Shown here: positions 9,098-18,886 of the stretch, in pieces | How the letters are laid out: each line of letters begins with the position of its first letter | Numbering within the stretch: the stretch's first letter is position 1 | DNA from: Thermoplasmata archaeon | GTDB lineage: Archaea > Thermoplasmatota > Thermoplasmata > Methanomassiliicoccales > Methanomethylophilaceae | Assembly (NCBI GenBank): GCA_015063135.1 | Contig: SUTA01000010.1 | Location: 1-64,000, forward strand | DNA: 64,000 bases | Reading direction: 5' to 3' | Program-made: the position numbers and the translations under genes | The notes under the pieces: generated by a model | Told to the model about the DNA's origin: nothing | Seen by the model: the letters and a program-made list of their open reading frames with translations, nothing else | Databases searched by the model: none

Positions 9098-10369
9098 ATG
9101 GAATCAAAGAGAGTCGATTATCTCGAAAAGCTTCTATCGCACAGATGGAACGGCCTGGTGAAGGTCATCACAGGTGTGAGGAGATGCGGCAAGTCGTACC
9201 TCCTCTTCAACCTGTTCAAGGCCCGCCTGCTGTCGGAAGGAGTGGTTCCCGACGATATCATCGAGATAAAACTCGAGGAGATCGGATCGATTTCCCTCAG
9301 AAACCCCATAACCCTGCACGATTACTTGAGATCCCGCACTTCTGACGGGAGGAGGCGGTACGTGTTCATCGACGAGATACAGATGATACCCAAGGTCAAG
9401 AACCCGTATATGGAGGGAGGGGACGACATAACGTTCTACGAGACGTTGAACGGCCTCCTCAACACCGGGTACCTCGACCTGTACGTCACCGGGAGCAACT
9501 CCCGCATGCTGAGCTCGGACGTGCTGACCCAGTTCCGCGACCGCGGGGACGAGATACGCATCCATCCGCTGTCCTTCTCGGAATACTGGTCGACGGTCGG
9601 GGGGGACCGGGCACAGGCGTATTCGGATTATCTCACCTTCGGGGGGATGCCCCGCCTGCTATCCATCGATTCCGACAGGGAGAAGGCCGAATACCTCAAA
9701 GGACTGTTCACCGAGACCTATCTCAGAGACATAATGGAGAGGCATAGGATAGACTACCCCGAGGTCCTCGAGGGGATCGTGGATTTCATCAGCTCCAACA
9801 TCGGCTCCCTGACCAATCCCAAGCAGATCGCATCGCAATTCAAGGAAGTCAGCGAGGGGACCGTGAGGACCTATATCGACTATCTGAAGGACGCGTTCCT
9901 GTTCTCCGAGGCCCATCGTTTCGATGTCAAGGGCAAGAGATACTTCTCATATCCGAACAAATACTACTGCGAAGACCTGGGATTGCGCAATGCCCGCCTG
10001 AATTTCAGACAGCAGGAGAGGACCCACCTGATGGAGAACGCCATCTACAACGAATTGCGCATACGCGGATATTCGGTGGACGTGGGCGTGGTGACGATCA
10101 ACGCGAAGGATCCGGAAGGGAGGTCGGTGCGCATCCCAAAGGAGATCGACTTCGTCGCCAACAGGTACGAGGAGAAGGTGTACATCCAATCCGCATTCTC
10201 GATACCGAGCGACGAGAAGATGCACTCCGAGACAGACCAGTTCAGATACACCGGGGATTCCTTCAGGAAGATCGTCGTCCGCGAGGATGTTGGCAAGAGG
10301 TGGTTCGACGAGAAAGGCGTCCTCCACATCAACATCGTGGATTTCATGCTCGACAAGGAACTAATCTGA
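9098..10369 (+). CDS. AAA ATPase with DUF4143-type C-terminus (third of three)
   Basis: A 423-residue protein of the same broad family as those at 1586 and 4798 but from another subgroup. Walker A is GVRRCGKS at residues 26-33, Walker B YVFIDEIQ near residue 92, and VTGSNSRML follows as sensor. A winged-helix region around SEGTVRTYIDYLKDAFLF and a nuclease-like EIDFVANR complete the layout. It ends in TGA at 10369. A 14-bp palindrome AAGTTTATAAACTT and TATA-like sequence sit before the start. The gene is bracketed by 40-nt direct repeats, suggesting movement as a unit or shared regulatory sites. Confidence 0.9.
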   Translation: MESKRVDYLEKLLSHRWNGLVKVITGVRRCGKSYLLFNLFKARLLSEGVVPDDIIEIKLEEIGSISLRNPITLHDYLRSRTSDGRRRYVFIDEIQMIPKVKNPYMEGGDDITFYETLNGLLNTGYLDLYVTGSNSRMLSSDVLTQFRDRGDEIRIHPLSFSEYWSTVGGDRAQAYSDYLTFGGMPRLLSIDSDREKAEYLKGLFTETYLRDIMERHRIDYPEVLEGIVDFISSNIGSLTNPKQIASQFKEVSEGTVRTYIDYLKDAFLFSEAHRFDVKGKRYFSYPNKYYCEDLGLRNARLNFRQQERTHLMENAIYNELRIRGYSVDVGVVTINAKDPEGRSVRIPKEIDFVANRYEEKVYIQSAFSIPSDEKMHSETDQFRYTGDSFRKIVVREDVGKRWFDEKGVLHINIVDFMLDKELI

Positions 10370-10403
10370 ATTGTCTTGCGTAATTACGCACTACAATTCA
10401 ATT
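10364..10403. repeat. 40-nt direct repeat, right copy
   Basis: Second copy of the 9022-9061 repeat. It includes the last sense codon ATC and the TGA stop of the ATPase gene, then the TGCGTAATTACGCA palindrome. Confidence 0.9.
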
Positions 10404-10469
10404 CGTACGATATGGAGAATACGGGCAAATCTGGCAACCATTATACCGTCGGAGCCCGATTCGGCGCTC

Positions 10470-11312
10470 ATGCCAGAAGCAACCGTAGGCGACTACATGA
10501 TCCGCGACGTCCAGGTCGTTGGGCCCAACATGACCGTGGAGGAGGTCAGGCAGAAGATCATCAGCTCCAACTTCCACGGCTTCCCCATAGCCGAGAACGG
10601 CTACCTCCTGGGATTCATCACCGCCAAGGAGCTCCTCAGGCACATCGACCACCCCGACGCCAAGATCCGCTCCGTCATGCGCAGGGGGACCCTCTGCGCC
10701 GTGCCCAGCATGAGCGTCAACGACGCCATGCGCGTCCTGTTCCGCTACGGGCTCAGGAATCTGCCGGTGGTGGACGAGGACAAGAAGCTGGTCGGCATCA
10801 TCTCCAACATCGACATCGTCAGGTCCCAGATCGAGAAGTCCCGCCCCGGGAAGGTCATGAGCGTCAAATCGTTCATGGAGCAGCAGAACGGCCTGAAGAT
10901 GAAGGTCGTCAACAAGGAGATCCCCATGAGCAGGATCATCCCCTCCCAGAAGGAGGTCTACATGGACGAGCTCATCGGCCGCCAATACGAGATCAAGAGG
11001 GGCCTCAACGAGCCCATCATCGTCATCGAGAGGCGCAACGGCTTCCTGGTCGTGGACGGCCACCACAGGATCATGGCCGCGAAGAAGCTCGGGATGGACA
11101 GCTTCAAGGCGATCGTCCTGGTCCCGAACGACTACGACGTGAAGCTCGGCCTGGAGAAGACCGCCGAGCGCTGGGGCCTCAAGTCCCTGGACGACGTCAC
11201 GATCATCGAGGGCGCCAAGCACCCGTTCATGGAGGTCACCACGATGCTCCTGCCCAACGAGGAGGCTTCCACCATCAACGAGACTCTGATGTCGATGCAG
11301 GGCGAGGATTGA
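10470..11312 (+). CDS. CBS-CBS-ParB-like domain protein
   Basis: A 280-residue cytosolic protein. Two CBS motifs occupy roughly residues 1-130 (TVGDYMIRDVQVVGP; then IRSVMRR...LRNLPVVDEDKKLVGII), normally a nucleotide-sensing pair. Residues about 150-230 form a ParB/sulfiredoxin-like domain: SRIIPSQKEVYMDELI, a loop of variable sequence, then FLVVDGHHRIMAAKKLG, the DGHHR motif used by ParB-like nucleases and kinases. ATG 10470 is chosen because the CBS homology begins there; upstream codons encode the repeat and promoter. It ends in TGA. Function is unknown; a ligand-gated phosphotransfer or CTPase-like role is an inference. Confidence 0.85.
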   Translation: MPEATVGDYMIRDVQVVGPNMTVEEVRQKIISSNFHGFPIAENGYLLGFITAKELLRHIDHPDAKIRSVMRRGTLCAVPSMSVNDAMRVLFRYGLRNLPVVDEDKKLVGIISNIDIVRSQIEKSRPGKVMSVKSFMEQQNGLKMKVVNKEIPMSRIIPSQKEVYMDELIGRQYEIKRGLNEPIIVIERRNGFLVVDGHHRIMAAKKLGMDSFKAIVLVPNDYDVKLGLEKTAERWGLKSLDDVTIIEGAKHPFMEVTTMLLPNEEASTINETLMSMQGED

Positions 11313-11417
11313 CCCCGTACAGTGCCAGGCTGCGAAGCGCCTTACAGTTTTCATCAGGACAGCCGTAGCTCTGGATCTGAGAGAATCGGTAGAATGAAGC
11401 AATGGAGGAGGAATGAG

Positions 11418-11489
11418 TGCGGAAGCCGGGAATCGAACCCGAGTTCTAACCTTGGCAAGGTTAAGTGATAACCCCTACACCACTTCCGC
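11418..11489 (-). tRNA. tRNA-Gly (anticodon GCC)
   Basis: The minus strand folds into a full cloverleaf: acceptor GCGGAAG/CTTCCGC with discriminator A, anticodon stem TAACC/GGTTA with loop TTGCCAA (GCC), and T-loop GGGTTCGATTCCC. No intron and no encoded CCA. A TATA-like CTATAACC lies about 45 nt upstream on the same strand. Confidence 0.96.
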
Positions 11490-11576
11490 ACATGACGCAT
11501 CTCGAACCGCCCAGACAACCTGGACGCGGGTTATAGTTCGGATGAGACCCCATTATAGAGGTTCTTATTAAGGGTA

Positions 11577-11819
11577 TCGGTTGCCTTCCCTCTCGGCGCG
11601 GATGGCATCGACCTCGGCAGATACGGCGGACCTGAGGTCAAGGGGCACATACGCATCCTCCATGGCCACCGCCTTGGTGAATCCCTCGTCCATCATCTCG
11701 ATGACGATGTTGGCGAAGTGCGTCACGATCTTGGCATGGGCCGCGGCCTTCTCATCCGCCATGGCCTCCTTCCTCTTCTCGAACAGCCCGTGGTGCTCCT
11801 CGTCCTTCCTGATGCTCAT
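11577..11819 (-). CDS. Small conserved-looking hypothetical protein
   Basis: An 80-residue, charged, mostly helical protein starting MSIRKDEEHHG. A strong GGAGGAG ribosome-binding site lies 5 nt before the ATG, which is why the longer upstream start is rejected. The end reads GGC AAC CGA TAC CCT TAA, so CGA (11577-11579) or the TAA two codons later (11568) terminates it. No domain is recognised. It stands alone between tRNA-Gly and a divergent helicase gene. Confidence 0.65.
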
Positions 11820-11986
11820 CTGCTCTCCTCCGCCTCTGGGGGCAAGCGACCCACGGCTCGCGGGCAGCGCCATGCCGTGAATTAGCCCCGTGATGGCGTT
11901 TTTCCTTTTTGAAACAATGCCCCATCGTTGTAGCGCGGTGCGATGCGACCGCCTGGTTTTATAGCAGTGCCGGGGTAGCGGTCATC

Positions 11987-13408
11987 ATGGGAGGCTTCGA
12001 GGAGCTCACAGGCAACAAGAAGGTCCTGTCCGCGATATCGGACATGGGATGGTGCGAGCCCACGCCCATCCAGGCGGCCAGCGTGCCGGCCGGCCTGTCC
12101 GGCAGGGACGTCCTCGGGAGGGCCCAGACCGGGTCCGGGAAGACCGGGGCCTACGGGATCGTCATCATAGCCCGCACGAAGCCCGGGTCGAAGCTCCCGA
12201 CGTCCCTCGTCGTGGTCCCCACCCGCGAGCTCGCGGAGCAGGTCTCCGGCGAGCTGCAGAAGCTCTCCAAGAACACCAATCACGTCATCGCCTCGGTGTT
12301 CGGCGGCGCCAGCGCCGAGGGCCAGATCAGGAAGCTGGCACACGGCTGCGACATCGTCGTCGGGACCCCCGGCAGGATCCTCGACCTGTACCGCAGGGAT
12401 GCTCTCGACCTGTCGAACGTGAGGGAGCTCGTCCTCGACGAGGCGGACAGGATGCTGGACATGGGGTTCTCCGAGGACGTGATGTCCATCGTGTCCCTGG
12501 TCCCCGGGGACCGCCAGACCCTGATGTACTCCGCCACGCTCTCCGATGCCGTGGCGGAGGTGGCATTCGGCACCATGAGGGATCCCGAGAGGATATCCAT
12601 CGCAGAGCGCACCGTGCCCCCTAAGGTGAAGCAGCTCTACGTCGTTACCGAGAGGAAGGACAAGATCCACCGCCTCAACGAGGTCATCTCCACCAACAGG
12701 AAGATCATCGTCTTCTGCTCCACCCGCAAGATGGTGGAGGAGCTGTACAGGAGGCTCTCGGAGCAGGGCTCCAGGGTCGGGGCCATCCACGGCGAGATGC
12801 CGCAGAGGCGCAGGGACGCCACCATAGCCGGGTTCAGGAGGAACTCCATGCCCATACTCGTAGCCACGGACGTGGCCGCCAGGGGCATGGACATCGAGGA
12901 CGTGGAGGTGGTGGTGAACTACGACTCCCCCTACGACGCCGAGGACTACGTGCACCGCATCGGCCGCGCCGGTAGGGCGGGCAGGACCGGTTGGGCCGTC
13001 ACGTTCATCACCCCGTCGGAGGACCGCAGGCTCCCCGCCTACGAGGAATACACCAAGACGAGGATCAAGAGGGTCCGCAAGGACGGCATCGCATACGAGA
13101 TCGGCGTGAGGGAGGTCAGGGAGAAGGAACCGAAGAAGGAGGAAGCTGGCACATCTCTCCCCAAGGACCTCGTTTCCATCACCGTGGACCTCGGGAGGGA
13201 CTCCGGGATCGACCGCAACGCCCTCGCCAGGATAGTCATGGACTCCGCCAGGGTCCCCAGGGACCGCATCGGGAAGATCGGCATCTCCAAGGACCGCTCG
13301 TTCATAGAGGTCAACAGGGGCGACGCGGACAGGATAATCGCATCCCTCAACCGCTTCAGGTTCAACGGGAAGCCGCTGAAGTCCCGCTACGCCCCATCGA
13401 AGAAGCGA
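11987..13408 (+). CDS. DEAD-box RNA helicase (first of two paralogues)
   Basis: A 473-residue ATP-dependent RNA helicase. The Q motif WCEPTPIQ, motif I AQTGSGKT, motif II VLDEADRM, motif III SAT, motif V ATDVAARGMD and motif VI HRIGRAGR are all present. The last 75 or so residues form a DbpA/CsdA-like RNA-binding domain (RNALARIVMD...IGKIGI). A TATA-like TTTTATAG 25-30 nt before ATG 11987 suggests a leaderless message. The end reads SKK then CGA 13406-13408; the standard code adds four codons to TAA 13423 that run into the next promoter (CTTTATAAAT). A likely role is unwinding structured RNA in ribosome assembly or cold stress. Confidence 0.95.
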
Positions 13409-13507
13409 CCCCATCCTTTATAAATAATTTATATATGCCCCTAAACGGAAGCAACAGGATGCCCGTGTCTACAGTCGCGGGCCGTTAGTTCCGGATCAGT
13501 GATTTGA

Positions 13508-14932
13508 ATGATCTCGAAATTCACAGACATAGGCGTGCCCGAAGCGGTCGCCAAAGCCATGGACGACATGGGATGGGAGGAGCCCACCCCGATCCAAGTG
13601 AACTCCGTCCCCCTCGGCCTCCAGAAGCGCGACATGTTCGGCCAGGCCCAGACGGGAACCGGCAAGACCGGCGCGTACGGTTCCATCATCCTCGGCACCA
13701 TCGATGCGGGGAACAAGGTCCCCAGGGCCATCGTGCTCGCCCCCACCAGGGAGCTGGCCACCCAGGTCTCCGAGGAGATGAACAAGCTCTCGAAGTACTC
13801 CGGCCACGTGGCCGTCCCCATCTACGGCGGCGCCAGCATCGAGGGCCAGATCAAGAAGCTGCAGGAGGGCTGCGACATCATCGCGGGCACCCCCGGGCGC
13901 GTCAGGGACATGATCACCCGCGGCGCCCTGAACCTCAGCGAGATCACCACCGTGGTCCTCGACGAGGCCGACAGGATGCTGGACATGGGATTCATCGAGG
14001 ACATCGAGTTCATCCTGAAGGCCATGCCCGCAGAGCGCCACACCATGCTCTTCTCCGCCACCATGCAGGAGAACGTCAAGCAGCTGGCTTTCGACTACAT
14101 GAGGAACCCCAAGGAGGTCTCCGTGTCCCAGGACGAGGTCGTCCTGGACCTCACCAAGCAGTACTACATCTCCGTCGGCAGGAGGAACAAGTCCTGGGCC
14201 CTCTGCAGGATCCTGGACATCGACGAGCCCAAGGCCATCATCTTCTGCCAGACCAAGAAGATGGTCGAGATCCTGGAGGAGAGACTCAAGGAGCTGAAGT
14301 ACAAGGTCGAGGCCATCCACGGCGACATGCCCCAGGTCAAGAGGGAGAAGGTCATCAGGGACTTCAAGGAGGACCGCGTGGACATCCTCATCGCCACCGA
14401 CGTCGCCGCCAGGGGACTGGACATCGACGACATCAGCTACGTCATCAACTACGACATGCCCGACGACATCGACACCTACATCCACCGCATCGGGAGGACC
14501 GGCAGGGCCGGCAAGGAGGGCACCGCGGTGTCCTTCGTCACCTCCGCGGAGGAGTACCTCGTCAGGGAGTTCCAGATGCGCACCGGCATGGACATCGAGA
14601 AGCGCGAGGTCCCCGATGCGGAGCCCGGCACCAAGGACACCATCAGGAGGGTCGTGGACTACGACCAGATCTGCGACGTGTACGGCATGTGCAGGTTCGA
14701 GATCAACCTCGGGAAGAAGGACGGCATCAAGAAGGTCTCCCTTGCCGACCTCATCATCAAGAACGCCAGGGTCAGGGACGTCTCCATCGGGAAGATCGAG
14801 ATCGGGGACGAGTCCTCCATCGTCGAGGTCCACAAGGACTTCGGCAACAGGATGACCATGGACCTCACCAAGGCCAGGTACAACGGCAAGAGGATCCAGG
14901 TGCGCGTCATCCAGGAGAGACCTCCCATCTGA
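13508..14932 (+). CDS. DEAD-box RNA helicase (second paralogue, CsdA/DeaD-like)
   Basis: A 474-residue helicase with Q motif WEEPTPIQ, motif I AQTGTGKT, motif II DEAD (VLDEADRM), SAT, ATDVAARGLD and HRIGRTGR, followed by a DbpA-type RNA-binding domain. It is a close paralogue of the gene 99 nt upstream, probably by tandem duplication. It has its own promoter: TTTATATA at about 13427-13434, giving a short leader of roughly 45-50 nt. It ends in TGA. All Arg codons read here are AGG, CGC or AGA, never CGA. Confidence 0.96.
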   Translation: MISKFTDIGVPEAVAKAMDDMGWEEPTPIQVNSVPLGLQKRDMFGQAQTGTGKTGAYGSIILGTIDAGNKVPRAIVLAPTRELATQVSEEMNKLSKYSGHVAVPIYGGASIEGQIKKLQEGCDIIAGTPGRVRDMITRGALNLSEITTVVLDEADRMLDMGFIEDIEFILKAMPAERHTMLFSATMQENVKQLAFDYMRNPKEVSVSQDEVVLDLTKQYYISVGRRNKSWALCRILDIDEPKAIIFCQTKKMVEILEERLKELKYKVEAIHGDMPQVKREKVIRDFKEDRVDILIATDVAARGLDIDDISYVINYDMPDDIDTYIHRIGRTGRAGKEGTAVSFVTSAEEYLVREFQMRTGMDIEKREVPDAEPGTKDTIRRVVDYDQICDVYGMCRFEINLGKKDGIKKVSLADLIIKNARVRDVSIGKIEIGDESSIVEVHKDFGNRMTMDLTKARYNGKRIQVRVIQERPPI

Positions 14933-14942
14933 TCGGTGCGGA

Positions 14943-16078
14943 ATGCTGTATTCCCTGATGAACAAGGATGTCGAGGTCTCGCGCCTTGACATCGGTGACG
15001 ACGGCGTCATTACGGGCCTTTCGTCGGTATCATCTCCAGAGCATATGCCGGTCGGCACCATGCCCCAAGGGAAGGCCGACGTAATCCAACTGAGGAATTG
15101 GTGGCACAATCGCTGCATACCCGTCACTCGCGACGGTGCGAGAGAGTTCCTTGAGAGGGCTGGCCTATCGAATACGTCCTCCCTGCTCACACGCTCATAT
15201 GGCCTGAGCCTATCGGACCAGTATTGGATCCGCCCCGTAGACTCCTCGCTCGGCTGGGGATCGGTGAACTTCTTCGAGAATCCATTCACCGAGGACGTGG
15301 GCAACCTGCTCTTCGGGAGGCCCATCAGTGGCGAGATCGACCTCGCATCCCCTGACAACACTCTGACGGTATCCTCAGGAAGAGATGGGCCATTGTCGAC
15401 GGGAGACGCTGCCTGATAAAGTCTGGTACCGAACCGTTCCACCAGGAGCCTGTGAACGAGGCGGTGGCGACGATGATCATGGAAGCCCAGGGAATACCGT
15501 GCGCCCACTACGACCAGATATGGGTCGATGATGTGCCCTGTTCCATCTGCGACTGTTTTGTTACGCCACAGACTGAGCTCGTCTCTGCCATGAGGATCGT
15601 GGATGCTTACGGCCTTCCGAGTGACTCCAAACGTGATGCATACGAGAGCGCCTGCGCTGAGATTGGTGCGGACATCGGATTGGCGATGGCCCAGCAGGAC
15701 TTCATCGACTACATGATGATGAACGGCGACAGGCACCCCGGGAACTACGGCCTCACCAGGGATGCCGACACCCTCGAATGGAACGGTCCTGCGCCTGTCT
15801 TCGATACCGGCACATCCCTCATGTGCAGGAGGGCCACAACGGCCATCCCGAAGGCCGTCCCCTCCGGCACATCGGACGTATGGGCGGAGCGCCTGTTCCA
15901 TTCCGACCTCGATTGGCTCGACGTGGATGCTCTGCACCGCTCCATCGATGATGCATCCAAGATAATCCGCTCCACAGCCGCGAGGCTCGGAGGCGAGGGG
16001 TTCGACGACGCGAGGGCTGACGCCCTCATCGAAGTGCTAAGGTCCAGGGCGGAGGGCCTCGAGGACCTGTTCGCATAA
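14943..16078 (+). pseudogene. HipA-like serine/threonine kinase, frameshifted
   Basis: The first part (from ATG 14943) matches the N-terminus of HipA-like proteins (GLSLSDQYWIRP, NFFENPFTEDVG, SPDNTLT). It then breaks: an extra G in GG at 15368-15369 restores LTGILRKRWAIVDGRRCLIK, the nucleotide-binding region, and the reading continues to TAA 16078. The second part has QQDFIDYMMMNGDRHPGNYG, the kinase catalytic loop (D..H..N), and FDTGTSL, the DFG-like metal site. The joined product is about 378 residues. No HipB-like partner is visible. It is either a decayed toxin-like kinase or a one-base sequence error. Confidence 0.83.
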
Positions 16079-16090
16079 TGAAGGAAATAG

Positions 16091-16110
16091 CCCGGCGGTC
16101 GCCCGCCGGG
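16091..16110. terminator. Hairpin between convergent genes
   Basis: A perfect 8-bp GC stem CCCGGCGG/CCGCCGGG (16091-16098 with 16103-16110, loop TCGC) lies between the HipA-like gene and valS, which converge here. On the plus strand a T-run follows (TTGTTTTTC). It probably ends transcription from the left. Confidence 0.65.
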
Positions 16111-16122
16111 GATGATTGTTTT

Positions 16123-18738
16123 TCAGAGCTCGACCAGGGCCAGAACGTTGCCGATCTGGATGGTCTCCACGGCCTTCCCGTCGAGCATCAGGCGCTTGTC
16201 CAGCTCGAAGTACTCCGCGGGGACGGTGACCTTCTCGCCGTTGGCGTCGACCTCTATGGCGCCCTTCGACAGCGCGACGGCGGCGTCCTTGGGGTCCATG
16301 GCCGCGACCGCGGCCACGATGGCCTTGGCCTGCGCCTTGAATGCGGGCCCGAGCTTAGAGTGCACCGGCTTGACGCCGACGACCTCCTCGGTCAGCTGCG
16401 CGTCCGGGGCTATCCTCACATCGACGGCCTTGGTGGTCTCCATGATGTCGGCCTTGGAGGACTCCAGGATCGCGGCGTCGGCTCCGACCAGCTCGAGCAT
16501 CTTGAGCTCGGCGTTCAGCGGGATCTTCCTCTCGCCCTTCCATGCGCGGATCTCGGCGAGGACGGCCCTCAGGACCTCTCCCGCGGCCTCCGCATCCTCG
16601 TCGATCAGGATGGGCTCCGGCCAGGAGGTCAGGTGGATGCTCCTGCATCCCTCGGTGGCCTTGAAGCAGGTCTGGTAGACCTCCTCGGTCACGTGGGGCA
16701 TGAACGGGGCCAGCAGCTTGATCGCTCCCAGGAACACGTTGTACACGGTGTACCTGACGGCGTCGTCGCTCCTGGACTTGACCATCTCCACGTAGTCGTC
16801 GGCGAAGTCGTGCCATATGAACTGCTCGACCTCCCTCATGGCCTTGTCGAAGCCGTACTCCTCCAGCTCGGCGGTGACGGACTCGACGGTCTTGGAGAAC
16901 CTGGTGATGATCCACCTGTCGGAGACCCTCAGCTGGGGCATCTCCTTGGGGGCGTTCTCCAGGAACCTGCCGGCGAACTGCCCAAGGTTGAACACCTTGT
17001 TGCAGAGCTTCCTGCCGCGGACGACGTCCTTCTCCCTGAAGGCGTGGTCGATGCCCAGGGAGCAGGTGGCAGCATAGTACCTCAGCGCGTCCGCGCCGTA
17101 GTTCTCGAGGATGGGTATGGGGTCGATGACGTTCCCGATGGACGAGTGCATCGGGGTCCCGTCGGGGGCCATGATGAACCCATGGATCATGATGTTCTCC
17201 CAGGGGATGGACTGCTCGATCTGCTCCGCCCTCAGGATGGAGTAGAACGCCCAGGTCCTGATGATGTCGTGGGACTGGGGCCTCATGGACATGGGGAAGA
17301 GCTTCTTGTGCATCTCCTCGTCCCTGCCCCAGAAGGTGTTGTACAGGGAGGACCCGGAGGAGTCCATCCATGTGTCGAACACGTCGGTGCATCCGATGAG
17401 GTCTCCGCCGCACTCGGGGCACTTGGGCACCGGCGGGGCATCCAGGGTGGGGTCCACGTAGCACTGCTCCTCGGTGGCGCAGACGGCGTGCCCGCACTTG
17501 GCGCACTCCCACACCGGGATCGGCGTGGCGAAGACCCTCTGCCTGCTCAGGACCCAGTCCCACTCCAGGGAGTTGGTCCAGTCCTGCAGCCTGATCTTCA
17601 TGAACTCGGGGAACCAGTTGATCTCGTCCGCCCTCTTGAGGATGGCATCCTTGAACGTGGTGGTCTTCAGGAACCACTGGGGCACCTGGAGGAACTCGAT
17701 GGGGGTGTGGCACCTCCAGCAGATGGAGACCTGCTGGGGGTTGTCCTCCTGCTTGACCATGATGCCGGCGGCCTTCAGGTCCTCGATGGAGGCCTCCCTG
17801 GCCTCAAGGACGGTCATGCCCGCGTACTTGCCGGCGAGCTCGGTCATCTTGCCGGCCTCGTCGATGCCCTTCTCCATCTCGAAGTGGTACTTCATGACCC
17901 ATGCGAGGTCGTCCTTGTCCCCGATGGTGCAGATCATGACGTTGCCGGTGCCGTAGTCGAGCTTGACGTTCGGGTCGGAGATGACCTTGACCCTCCTGCC
18001 GAACAGGGGGGTGATGAGCTCCTTGCCCACGTACCTGGCCTTCTCCTTGTCGTCCGGGTGGACGGCGACCGCCTTGCAGGTGCAGAGCAGCTCGGGCCTG
18101 GTGGTGGCGATGAGCATGTAGTCGTCCGGCGTGGAGTCGGCGACCTGGAACTTGATGTAGTTCAGCTTGTTGACGTTGTCCCTGTACTCGACCTCCGCAT
18201 CGGCCAGCGCGGTCATGCACCCGGGGCACCAGTTCACGGGGAAGTTCGCCTTGTAGACGAGCCCGCGCTTGAACAGGTTGACGAACGACAGCTGGGTGAT
18301 CCTCCTGTAGTAGGGGGCGTCCGTCTGGTAGTATATGCTGGGGTCCATGGACTCCCCCAGCATCTCGAAATCGTGGGTCATCTGCTCGATGAACCCGTTG
18401 GCGTACTCCTCGCACAGCCTCCTGTACTCCTGCCTGGGGGTGTCCAGCTTGGTGATGTGGTGCTTCTTCTCCACCTTGACCTCGATGGGCGTCCCGTTGA
18501 CGTCGAAGCAAAGGGGGAAGAACACGTTGTATCCCCTCATCCTCCTGAAACGGGCCGCGAAGTCGATCAGGGAGTACCCGGTCGCGTGTCCCAAATGCAG
18601 GGGCCCGGACGTGTATCTGGGGGGGTTGTCGATGCTGAACACCGGCTTGTCGGATTTGGGGTCGAAGCGGTAGACCGCGTCCTCCCTCCACATCTCCTGC
18701 CAGCGCTTCTCAATGGTGGCCGATTCGTACTGCGCCAT
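16123..18738 (-). CDS. valS: Valyl-tRNA synthetase
   Basis: An 871-residue class I aminoacyl-tRNA synthetase that charges tRNA-Val. HLGHA gives the HIGH-type motif near residue 48; FDVNGTPIE is the following ValS-like segment; the CP1 editing domain has ATTRPELL. Zinc-ribbon Cys pairs occur at NWCPGCMT, SICWRCH, CAKCGHAVC and CPECGG. The KMSKS position reads PMHSSIGNVIDP, a degenerate form. DALRYYAA and the anticodon-binding domain follow. It ends GAG CTC TGA. Reading every codon shows no CGA among its Arg codons. Single gene, TATA-like TATATAAA about 30 nt upstream. Confidence 0.95.
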   Translation of the reverse strand: MAQYESATIEKRWQEMWREDAVYRFDPKSDKPVFSIDNPPRYTSGPLHLGHATGYSLIDFAARFRRMRGYNVFFPLCFDVNGTPIEVKVEKKHHITKLDTPRQEYRRLCEEYANGFIEQMTHDFEMLGESMDPSIYYQTDAPYYRRITQLSFVNLFKRGLVYKANFPVNWCPGCMTALADAEVEYRDNVNKLNYIKFQVADSTPDDYMLIATTRPELLCTCKAVAVHPDDKEKARYVGKELITPLFGRRVKVISDPNVKLDYGTGNVMICTIGDKDDLAWVMKYHFEMEKGIDEAGKMTELAGKYAGMTVLEAREASIEDLKAAGIMVKQEDNPQQVSICWRCHTPIEFLQVPQWFLKTTTFKDAILKRADEINWFPEFMKIRLQDWTNSLEWDWVLSRQRVFATPIPVWECAKCGHAVCATEEQCYVDPTLDAPPVPKCPECGGDLIGCTDVFDTWMDSSGSSLYNTFWGRDEEMHKKLFPMSMRPQSHDIIRTWAFYSILRAEQIEQSIPWENIMIHGFIMAPDGTPMHSSIGNVIDPIPILENYGADALRYYAATCSLGIDHAFREKDVVRGRKLCNKVFNLGQFAGRFLENAPKEMPQLRVSDRWIITRFSKTVESVTAELEEYGFDKAMREVEQFIWHDFADDYVEMVKSRSDDAVRYTVYNVFLGAIKLLAPFMPHVTEEVYQTCFKATEGCRSIHLTSWPEPILIDEDAEAAGEVLRAVLAEIRAWKGERKIPLNAELKMLELVGADAAILESSKADIMETTKAVDVRIAPDAQLTEEVVGVKPVHSKLGPAFKAQAKAIVAAVAAMDPKDAAVALSKGAIEVDANGEKVTVPAEYFELDKRLMLDGKAVETIQIGNVLALVEL

Positions 18739-18886
18739 GGTATACGGACATGGGTAGATGCGGACCCTATATAAACGCGCGCGTACCCGCTCGACGGTCC
18801 ATCGACCGTGGATGACGGTGGCGTGACGGCCCTACATAAATGCTCACATGCAGTATCCCTCCGCCCTCCGGGGCAGGAGAACACAG

